A stretch of 64,000 bases of DNA from Sphingobacteriaceae bacterium (GTDB lineage: Bacteria > Bacteroidota > Bacteroidia > Sphingobacteriales > Sphingobacteriaceae). The stretch is from NCBI GenBank assembly GCA_014380615.1, contig JACMJM010000025.1, positions 1 to 64,000 of the forward strand, in the 5' to 3' direction. A model generated the notes under the pieces. The model did no database searches. It was not told the DNA's origin and saw nothing but the letters and a program-made list of their open reading frames with translations. A program made the translations under genes and the position numbers. This document shows positions 35,459 to 42,896 of this stretch, in pieces. The number at the start of each line of letters is the position of its first letter. The stretch's first letter is position 1.

Positions 35459-36775
35459 TCAGATATATTTCCTGAATACAGGCTTTATAGGCTCGCCAAT
35501 TAAAAAGTTTGCATAGGAAGTTTCAAGCGCTTTTTTATAAATCTCGCATGACTTTTCGAATGCTGACAAGAAAAAAAGTATTTCTTCATGATTGTGAGTA
35601 TATGCTGGTACAAAAGCGCCTTGAAAAAGAACCCCATTTTTTATCATCTCCTGTAAAAAAAGTGTCCTGTATCCCGCATTGATTTTACCATCTGCATCTT
35701 TAAATATAAAAGCTAGAAACCATGGTGTATCCGAAACTTGTATTTGTTGTTGTAAGGTATTTTTAATGAGTATCTCTTTGCAACCATTTATAATTTCCGT
35801 ACCCGTTGCGTGGTTCTTCTCAATAACATTATTTTTCTTGTAAAAATCTATAGTGGCCAATCCTGCAGCAATAGCGTGTGTCTCCCCGCCATGTGTGGTG
35901 GATATCAAAAATAGTTTTTCTTTCCCTGGCTTATCTATGCCACCCATCTCCATAACCTCTCTAATCCCTGTTAGGGCACAAAAAGAAAAACCATTAGCCA
36001 CCGATTTACCCCATGTAGCCATGTCTGGAATAAGATCCAGCTTTGTCAATGAACCCGGAAAGGCTGTTTTAAAACCAGTAATCATTTCATCAAAAATAAA
36101 TAACGCTCCATTTTTATGAGTGATTTCAATAGCTTCTTTTAGAAAGGCGTGAGTATTACCATCAAAATTTCTCTCTGGCTCTGTTATGACACAAGCAATC
36201 TGATCAGGATATCTTTCAAATAATTCAACTAATGATGTTAAATCGTAAGATTTGAATGTAACTGACAAATTGCTTATTTCTTCTGGAACGCCAAAGTCGC
36301 ATTGGGTTTTGCCTATAAACCAATCATCATAGGAATAGAAGGGATGGTCTGCAGGAAACGCAATCAACTTACGTCCCGTGTAAGCTCTTGCCAGCTTTAC
36401 TGCTGCCGTGGTAACAATAGATCCGTTCTTTGCAAACTTGATCATGTGATGCATAGGAACCAGAGACAGGAATTCATTAGCCATCTCTTCTTCAATAACT
36501 GAAGGGCGTTGAAAATTAACACCTTTTTCTAGTTCTAACCGCACTCTTTCTAGTACAGGCTCGAAAGCGTGTCCTAATGTTACAGAAGTTAATCCCATTG
36601 AGCAATCGAGGAATTTGTTACCATCCACATCCCATACCCACGCACCTTTACCATATGATATGGCAGCAGGAGCCAGCGACGGGAATTGGTCATCACCCTT
36701 TGAGTAAGTATGAGCTCCACCCGGAATCAGCTGGTGTATATTTTTTTTATATTCGTTAGATCGGTCAAATTTCAT
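35459..36775 (-). CDS. Class III aminotransferase, GSA-aminomutase-like
   Basis: 438 residues. PLP-fold type I: DVDGNKFLDCSMGLTSVTLGH near 49-69, FIFDEMITGF (Asp229) and TWGKSVANG with Schiff-base Lys257. It resembles glutamate-1-semialdehyde aminomutase but lies between the SpsF-like and pseGH genes, where such genes recur in nonulosonate loci. It is not part of the classical pseudaminic pathway, so it may introduce an extra amino group or act on a modified precursor. Overlaps the SpsF gene by 4 bases. Confidence 0.83.
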   Translation of the reverse strand: MKFDRSNEYKKNIHQLIPGGAHTYSKGDDQFPSLAPAAISYGKGAWVWDVDGNKFLDCSMGLTSVTLGHAFEPVLERVRLELEKGVNFQRPSVIEEEMANEFLSLVPMHHMIKFAKNGSIVTTAAVKLARAYTGRKLIAFPADHPFYSYDDWFIGKTQCDFGVPEEISNLSVTFKSYDLTSLVELFERYPDQIACVITEPERNFDGNTHAFLKEAIEITHKNGALFIFDEMITGFKTAFPGSLTKLDLIPDMATWGKSVANGFSFCALTGIREVMEMGGIDKPGKEKLFLISTTHGGETHAIAAGLATIDFYKKNNVIEKNHATGTEIINGCKEILIKNTLQQQIQVSDTPWFLAFIFKDADGKINAGYRTLFLQEMIKNGVLFQGAFVPAYTHNHEEILFFLSAFEKSCEIYKKALETSYANFLIGEPIKPVFRKYI

Positions 36776-37551
36776 ATTGCTGAATCTTGTTTGTCACTGC
36801 TTTCACTTTTATTAAGCCCAGTATTTCGTTCAATAGCCTGGTTGAGCCCCTTTATGGTTGCATCTGATAAATAACAATCTGCATATTCTTTCCAGCCAAC
36901 GCCATCTCCTAACTTTTTGATGAGTTCTTGTATAACTTGAAAGTCTGCCAGCTCATCTAAGGTCATTCTCACGTGAGAGTAATCTTCCTGATTATTATAA
37001 TTAACCGATGTGAATAGTTTCCCTTCCTTAAAAGAGCTATTCTTCCACATGTATGGCGTAACGTGCTCTTTTTCAGATAGTAGCTTAGCCTCATTCCATG
37101 CCTTTTCCAATGCCTGGAAAGTAAATATTTCTACATCTTGGCCGTCAGGCATCGTACATGCCATAGTATTTGAAACGTAATCGCAGGATGATTCGAACAT
37201 TGTACGAACTACTTCATCAATCACCACTGGATCAATCAAGGGGCAATCAGAAGTAAGGCGTACTACAAACTCCGGCATGTATTGCGATGCTGCTTGATAA
37301 AAACGGTCCAAAACATTATGTTCATCACCTCTGAAATACGAAATCTGCAAAGCATCGAGTACCTCACAAAGAACATCATCCCCAGAAGAAGTAGTGGTGG
37401 CAACCACTATATGATCTATTAGCTGTGCTTTGGCTGCCCTTTCTAGGTGCGTTTGCATCAAAGTTTTATTATTAACCGTCTTCAGTATCTTACCTGGCAA
37501 TCGTGTTGAGCCCATTCGGGCCTGTGTAATTAATAATACTCGCATTACCAA
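36772..37551 (-). CDS. SpsF-like CMP-sugar synthetase, likely PseF function
   Basis: 259 residues. LLITQARMGSTRLPGKIL is the CTP-binding loop, with RGDEHNVLDRFY and RLTSDCPLIDP following, features of the SpsF branch of cytidylyltransferases. No other PseF is encoded between the pse genes, so this one is the candidate for CMP activation of the pseudaminic-type acid. The last 20 or so residues are polar and look disordered. Starts at either of two Met codons at 37551 or 37545. Confidence 0.85.
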   Translation of the reverse strand: MVMRVLLITQARMGSTRLPGKILKTVNNKTLMQTHLERAAKAQLIDHIVVATTTSSGDDVLCEVLDALQISYFRGDEHNVLDRFYQAASQYMPEFVVRLTSDCPLIDPVVIDEVVRTMFESSCDYVSNTMACTMPDGQDVEIFTFQALEKAWNEAKLLSEKEHVTPYMWKNSSFKEGKLFTSVNYNNQEDYSHVRMTLDELADFQVIQELIKKLGDGVGWKEYADCYLSDATIKGLNQAIERNTGLNKSESSDKQDSAI

Positions 37552-38423
37552 TTTACCGGGTTAAGTAATTCTTCTTCCTGTACACGAATGGCATTGATCC
37601 GATCAATTAATCTTTCCGCTAATTCACCCTTTTTGATGCTATTCAAATTAGATACCAACTGTACACTGCTCTCCACGCCGATTAGTATTTTAGCGATACA
37701 GGGGTGAAATACCGCAAACGAAAGTGCCATGTCCTGTAATGTCACTTTTTCTTCTGCCGCTATGTGTCTTAGCTGATCCAAGTAAGGCTGTAGTGCTGAA
37801 AGTTTTATAGGCACATCCTTCATATAAAAAAGCCCCTGTAAGAAAATAGAACGAGTATGCACCTCCTTGCCTGCTTTCCGGGCTTTCTCGATTACATGTC
37901 CGCGTTTAGTAAAATTATCGAGCAGGTTGAAGGGTATCTGTATAAAGTTAATATTGGGATCATCTAAAACAAGTTCCGCCTCATCATTAGTATATACAGA
38001 CACGCCCAATTGTTGTATTTTACCTAATCCTCTCAGAACTATCATTGATTCACGTATTTCTGGATTATGGACATAATCCGCAAAATCATGAAACATATAT
38101 CCGGCAAGACTGTCAACTTGTAGGATTTCTAGAGTATTCTTAAAGGCCCAGTCAAAAGAACTATACTTTGCCAGATTAGCTAAAGAAAATTTAGTTATCA
38201 CCTGGAATTTTTCGTTGGGATGTTGCCTGTGATACAAACCGATAACCTCGTGCGATTTTCCATACCCCTCGGCTGTATCAATATACCTGACACCTTTCAA
38301 ATAAGCATCACGCAATATGCCAACTCCCTCAAAATCGGAAGGTCGTCCCTGTTTATTATTAATTCCATATTCAATTCCTAATTGAACAGTTCCCAGGATA
38401 ATTTTATCGATGGCCATTTTCAA
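37545..38423 (-). CDS. Aldo/keto reductase of the nonulosonate cluster
   Basis: 292 residues with the catalytic tetrad of the AKR family: YIDTAEGYG (Asp and Tyr), VITKFS (Lys) and YMFHDF (His). A TIM-barrel NADPH enzyme. It overlaps SpsF and pseC genes, so it belongs to the sugar pathway and may reduce or oxidise one carbon, perhaps with the class III aminotransferase. This is not a step of the standard Pse route. Confidence 0.83.
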   Translation of the reverse strand: MKMAIDKIILGTVQLGIEYGINNKQGRPSDFEGVGILRDAYLKGVRYIDTAEGYGKSHEVIGLYHRQHPNEKFQVITKFSLANLAKYSSFDWAFKNTLEILQVDSLAGYMFHDFADYVHNPEIRESMIVLRGLGKIQQLGVSVYTNDEAELVLDDPNINFIQIPFNLLDNFTKRGHVIEKARKAGKEVHTRSIFLQGLFYMKDVPIKLSALQPYLDQLRHIAAEEKVTLQDMALSFAVFHPCIAKILIGVESSVQLVSNLNSIKKGELAERLIDRINAIRVQEEELLNPVNW

Positions 38424-39588
38424 CGAATTCTACCACCTTCGAAATCACGTATTCCTGTTCATCATCGGTAAGGGCAGGGAACATCGGAAGGCTGATACAT
38501 CCGGTATAATAAGCCTCTGCTTCAGGCATCACTATATCAGTAAACCCACTATTCCGATAAAAAGGCATAGTATGAATAGGAATATAATGTATCTGTGCAT
38601 AAACTCCATTACTCCTCAAATGATTGTATAAACCTTTTCTGTCAGCCACCTTTATGACATATAAATGGTGAGCATGTAGTGTTCCTTGCTTAAGCAGATC
38701 GTTAGTTCCGTTGGGAGTTAACTGTGTGATATGTTCATTACCCCCAAATGCTTCGTCATATCTCTCAGCTATGGCCAATCTTCTTTTAATTCCTGCAGCT
38801 GCCTTTGACAATTGTGTTATACCTAATGCGCACAACATATCTGGTATACGATAATTGTAGCCCAGTTCGAGCATCTGGTAATACCATCCACCTTCACTGG
38901 TAGTCATCATCTCAGGATCCCGTGTGATACCGTGAGTACGCAAACTAAGCAATTTTTTGTACAGGTTCTCATCATTGGTAGTGATCATCCCACCTTCACC
39001 TGTAGCGATATGCTTTACGGGATGGAAGGAAAAAACCGCGAGGTCTGCAAATACTCCGTTACCGCATAATTGTTTATTCCCAACGCTATCAGTAAAATAA
39101 GCACCGGGTGAATGACACGCGTCTTCTATAATCCAACACAGATACTTTTCTGCTAATGCCTTCATTTTCTCAAGGTCTATAGGATAACCAGCAAAATCAA
39201 CCGCCACAATACCTTTATAATATCCAACAGGCTTAGAAGCTAGCATTTCCTCCAGCTTAATGATATCCATCAAGCCGGTTCCGGCATTTATATCACAAAG
39301 TTCGATCGACCCACCACAATATAAAATACAGTTCGCGGATGCAACAAACGTTATCGGCGTAGTTATAACTCTGGTTGTAGTATTCACGCCGAGCGCTAAG
39401 GCACACAAATGTAATGCGGCGGTGCCATTACTTACAGCCACCGCATACTTTGCCTGCACATACTCAGCAAACGACTTCTCAAACTCAGCGACTTTCGGAC
39501 CTTGTGTAAGCAGATCTGATTTAAGAGCACTTACAACTGCACTGATGTCGGTATCATCTATAGATTGTCTACCATACGGTATGATCAT
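38404..39588 (-). CDS. pseC: UDP-4-amino-4,6-dideoxy-N-acetyl-L-altrosamine transaminase
   Basis: 394 residues, DegT family. IPYGRQSIDDTDI and SDLLTQGPKVAEFE at the start and SFHPVKHIATGEGG with Lys192 identify PseC. The enzyme transfers an amino group from glutamate to C4 of the keto sugar made by PseB. Immediately follows pseB (stop and start share one base). Confidence 0.93.
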   Translation of the reverse strand: MIIPYGRQSIDDTDISAVVSALKSDLLTQGPKVAEFEKSFAEYVQAKYAVAVSNGTAALHLCALALGVNTTTRVITTPITFVASANCILYCGGSIELCDINAGTGLMDIIKLEEMLASKPVGYYKGIVAVDFAGYPIDLEKMKALAEKYLCWIIEDACHSPGAYFTDSVGNKQLCGNGVFADLAVFSFHPVKHIATGEGGMITTNDENLYKKLLSLRTHGITRDPEMMTTSEGGWYYQMLELGYNYRIPDMLCALGITQLSKAAAGIKRRLAIAERYDEAFGGNEHITQLTPNGTNDLLKQGTLHAHHLYVIKVADRKGLYNHLRSNGVYAQIHYIPIHTMPFYRNSGFTDIVMPEAEAYYTGCISLPMFPALTDDEQEYVISKVVEFVENGHR

Positions 39589-40598
39589 TAGAATTCTAAA
39601 TTAGGATCAATATGTTCTAGAATCATTTCTCTTAAACTCTCCACAGTTTCCCAATCAGAATTGCTACCTGAAGTATAGCTAAAACCAATAGGAACCTGAT
39701 TTGCATTGAAATGTGAAATGTAATCCTGCAATTGCCACATAGGAGTTTGAGGAAGAATAACGTAATACTTTCCCAAATCATACGCAGTAAACGAATCAGA
39801 TGCAGTAATCATTTCTTCATGTATCTTTTCGCCTGGTCTTATTCCAACTATCTGATGTTCACAATTTGGACCTATAGCTTTTGCTACATCCAAGATCCTA
39901 TACGAAGGAATTTTAGGAACGAATAGCTCTCCACCCCAAGCCGTATCTAACGCGTACAACACCATATCAGCACCACCCTTTAATGAAATATTAAACCGCG
40001 TCATACTAGGATCGGTAATAGGTAAAACTCCATCATTTTTTCTTTTAAGAAAAAATGGAACAACTGAGCCATTGGAACCCATCACATTTCCATATCTAAC
40101 TACAGAAAAAACTATATCTCGATTTCCTTTAATATTATTGGCAGCAATGAATAGTTTATCTGATGTTAACTTAGTAGCACCGTACAAATTAATAGGGGCG
40201 CAGGCTTTATCAGTAGATAAGGCAACCACTTTACTAACTCCGGTTGCAAGTGCTGCTTGAATTACATTCTCCGCGCCACCTATATTTGTCTTAACACATT
40301 CATCAGGATTATACTCTGCAATATGAACATGCTTCATAGCTGCAGCATGAATGACATAATCAATACCTGTAAATGCGCGCTTTAATCGTTCCAAATCACG
40401 TACATCTCCAATAAAATAGCGAAGCGCCGGATATTTCCAGTCAGGAAAATCCTGGGCCATTAAGTATTGCTTCTGCTCGTCACGAGAATATATAACCAAC
40501 CGCCTTATATCCGGCCATTTTTCTAAGATTTGTTTCACCAGTTCCCTACCCAAGGAACCTGTTCCTCCTGTAATGAGTACAGCCTTATTTGTTAGCAT
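39588..40598 (-). CDS. pseB: UDP-GlcNAc 4,6-dehydratase (inverting)
   Basis: 336 residues, soluble SDR with LITGGTGSLGRE (NAD), YSRDEQKQYLM, HAAAMKHV and LYGATKL (catalytic Tyr and Lys). PseB removes water from UDP-GlcNAc with C5 inversion, the first step to pseudaminic acid. Compare with the long membrane CapD at 2850-4805, which has a different active site and function. A 63-base gap separates it from the wzz-like gene. Confidence 0.93.
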   Translation of the reverse strand: MLTNKAVLITGGTGSLGRELVKQILEKWPDIRRLVIYSRDEQKQYLMAQDFPDWKYPALRYFIGDVRDLERLKRAFTGIDYVIHAAAMKHVHIAEYNPDECVKTNIGGAENVIQAALATGVSKVVALSTDKACAPINLYGATKLTSDKLFIAANNIKGNRDIVFSVVRYGNVMGSNGSVVPFFLKRKNDGVLPITDPSMTRFNISLKGGADMVLYALDTAWGGELFVPKIPSYRILDVAKAIGPNCEHQIVGIRPGEKIHEEMITASDSFTAYDLGKYYVILPQTPMWQLQDYISHFNANQVPIGFSYTSGSNSDWETVESLREMILEHIDPNLEF

Positions 40599-40661
40599 CT
40601 AATTTTTAATTGAATTAATTGTGATAGACATCAAGGGTGATATTGAATCGATATTATTTTC

Positions 40662-41756
40662 CTACCTAGTCTCATCTGAGACTATATTATTTATAATTCT
40701 CCGTATTAAAAGAAAAAAGATTGTTATTACTCCAGCAAAAAAACCACCTAATATTAGACCTTTAGCTTTACCCATTTTTTCTTTTTGTAAAGGCAAAATG
40801 GGCTTGTCTATAATCTGAATCAATGGTGTTTCTTTTCTTAAGGTAATTTTAGCAAGTTCCAAATTAGGCATAAGTTGCTGCAGAACAGCTGTACTGGTCT
40901 GTACATCTATCGAACGAGTTTGAGAGGGCACCTTTAATCTTTGGAAAACAGGGTTAGCGTTTGGGTTCACATCTACTGAAGCCGCAACACCTCTTATTGA
41001 TGAATTTAACACAGTACGTACCGAATCAACCTGATGCTGTAAGATAGCAAGATTATCTGCAGACTTCCTGGTCTTTGTATCAATGTAAACTTCAGAAACT
41101 ACATTGATTAAGGTTTCTGCAAAATACTTTGAGAACAACTCGTCACCAGACTTAACTGTGAGCGTAATAATTCCTACCTTCTTATCCTTTTTACTTACTA
41201 TAAGGTTTTCACTGATAATACCGCTACAAATGCCCAGCAAGACGCTATCCTTTGTCCTAGAGTACTTGGAACGATCATCTGAAGGCAAAAATTCAATATC
41301 CTTCAACATCTTATCTTTTCGCCAATTTTCTCGAATACCCAATGTCGAAATATAGAATTCAATCAATGTTTCCTTTTTTCCACGTTGATCAATGGAAGTA
41401 AGTAAAGTTTTTTCTACTATAGAACGAGATTTCATCAGTGCAATGAGATTTTCCCCTGCAAACATGCCTCCACCTCCACCTCCAAGATCAATACCCGCCA
41501 TTGACGCTAAACCAGAATAAGCACCTGACATACCCATACCTGGCTGCCCTTCGTCAAGTCCAAAGGATAATTCAGCTATATATAAAAATTTTTTTGAGTA
41601 GGCATAGGTTAAACCTATAAGCCCACCAATAATTCCTGCCAAAACAATTACTTTCCACTTAGCGATTAAATAGAGCCAAAATTCTTGGATTTTTAAAATC
41701 AACTCTTTCAATGACATTTCGTCGCTTTTCATTGACTGGGAATTATTTTTATTCAT
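40662..41756 (-). CDS. Wzz-like chain-length determinant
   Basis: 364 residues with a membrane segment at about 36-55 (VIVLAGIIGGLIGLTYAYS) and another near the C-terminus (LILGGFFAGVITIFFLL), and a large periplasmic domain between them. A Gly-rich loop lies at about 94-100. These are the marks of Wzz/PCP co-polymerases that set chain length with Wzy. It is the first gene after the 630-base spacer and probably starts the long run of biosynthesis genes. Confidence 0.82.
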   Translation of the reverse strand: MNKNNSQSMKSDEMSLKELILKIQEFWLYLIAKWKVIVLAGIIGGLIGLTYAYSKKFLYIAELSFGLDEGQPGMGMSGAYSGLASMAGIDLGGGGGGMFAGENLIALMKSRSIVEKTLLTSIDQRGKKETLIEFYISTLGIRENWRKDKMLKDIEFLPSDDRSKYSRTKDSVLLGICSGIISENLIVSKKDKKVGIITLTVKSGDELFSKYFAETLINVVSEVYIDTKTRKSADNLAILQHQVDSVRTVLNSSIRGVAASVDVNPNANPVFQRLKVPSQTRSIDVQTSTAVLQQLMPNLELAKITLRKETPLIQIIDKPILPLQKEKMGKAKGLILGGFFAGVITIFFLLIRRIINNIVSDETR

Positions 41757-42386
41757 ACAAAAATGTGGTGCTTGATTAAACTAAAGCCGAAATGGGTTCT
41801 ATGAAAACCAACTTTGAACAAATCTTTTACATGGCTTCGCCGTTGTCGGTTACATTCAAACCGACCTATAATTTATCCAGCCATACAATTAATCTCTATT
41901 GTACTAACCAATATTGCACTTACTCAAAGTAAATCGTGTTGAGCACTATAACATTCCTATTCTTTTAATAAGTTCAACCAGCTATACATCTTAAAAGCAA
42001 ATATTAAGATCAGATTCACTGTTGTTATGTCATCATAAATATGCTCAGTTCATTGATACCCGCTTTAATCCCAAAGTTTTTTGAAGAAATACATTCCTGA
42101 CAACGGTGCAATACAAGGAATAACGATGACGTTGATAAGCCTTATACATAATCGTATTCCTTAAAAAATTGTTGCTAGAATAGAGATGTTACTTAAGAGA
42201 TTTAATTCAAGGCTAACTGTTTTTGCCGGTTTAGTAAATATTGAAGCCATTGGTCGCAAGTAAGGTTGTTCATTAATAATCATTAATAAATTTGCAAACA
42301 ACTTCAATCCTTTTCCGATGTTATTGATGAAATTAAACATTAGCATATGAGGCACTAAATTACTTAAATTAATTTCGAAAGAAACA
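41757..42386. other. 630-base spacer between upxY and wzz
   Basis: No gene was accepted here. A single perfect hairpin (41845-41865, 7-bp stem) is present. No TAnnTTTG on the minus strand was found. As the transcript of upxY must pass through here to reach wzz, this untranslated region is a candidate for the site where early termination and antitermination are decided. Confidence 0.55.
41845..41865. promoter_or_regulatory. Hairpin in the upxY-wzz spacer
   Basis: GTCGGTT and AACCGAC form a perfect 7-bp stem around a 7-base loop, about 90 bases upstream of the wzz start. No U-run follows on either strand, so it is more like a structural element than a terminator. Confidence 0.4.
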
Positions 42387-42872
42387 TTACACAGAAATTA
42401 GTTTGGTTTGATTTAAATCAACCTGTATATGTATTCCAACCGTTGCCAGACTAACTAAGACTTTATTTTTAAATTGTCTGATTACTATAGCTTTGTGATC
42501 AGATAAAACTCCAGTAACAATACTTACTTCTTGCATAGGAGTAAAATATGTGACACGAAGATCACACTCTTCATTGTAATTAAGAAAACATTTCAGTTGT
42601 TCAATTTCATTATCACGTACTATAGCCGGTTTACCCAGCCAAAATAAATAACGCACTACTCCAAAAATCTGGAATACTTTGTCTCGATCTTGTTCATTTA
42701 ATCGCACAAAGCATATAGACTTTAATAATGGCTCCTCAACCCATTTCACGCGATCGGACCATTGACGTTTAGTTTTAAGTACTGGACAATAAACTTCTAG
42801 ACCCAATACTTTCAACTTTTCAGCCACCTTCTTCTCATTACGTGACTTTGTATACAAAACATACCAGTTCAT
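42387..42872 (-). CDS. UpxY-like transcription antiterminator (NusG paralogue)
   Basis: 161 residues. The N-terminal NGN domain (WYVLYTKSRNEKKVAEKL, VYCPVLKTKRQW, SICFVRLNEQDR) and C-terminal KOW-like part are typical of UpxY/RfaH-like proteins. In Bacteroides, UpxY lets RNA polymerase read through the leader of its own capsule operon. Here it is encoded after the SLBB gene (24-base gap) and before about thirty genes of one long operon, a fitting target for such a factor. A true NusG is not in the window. Confidence 0.88.
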   Translation of the reverse strand: MNWYVLYTKSRNEKKVAEKLKVLGLEVYCPVLKTKRQWSDRVKWVEEPLLKSICFVRLNEQDRDKVFQIFGVVRYLFWLGKPAIVRDNEIEQLKCFLNYNEECDLRVTYFTPMQEVSIVTGVLSDHKAIVIRQFKNKVLVSLATVGIHIQVDLNQTKLISV

Positions 42873-42896
42873 ATGATGAAGGACTCTTCAGAGATA

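Noticed and set aside
42161-42355. 64-codon open frame in the upxY-wzz spacer
   Set aside because: No recognisable domain, low-complexity hydrophobic composition, no promoter motif, and not overlapping or coupled to neighbours.
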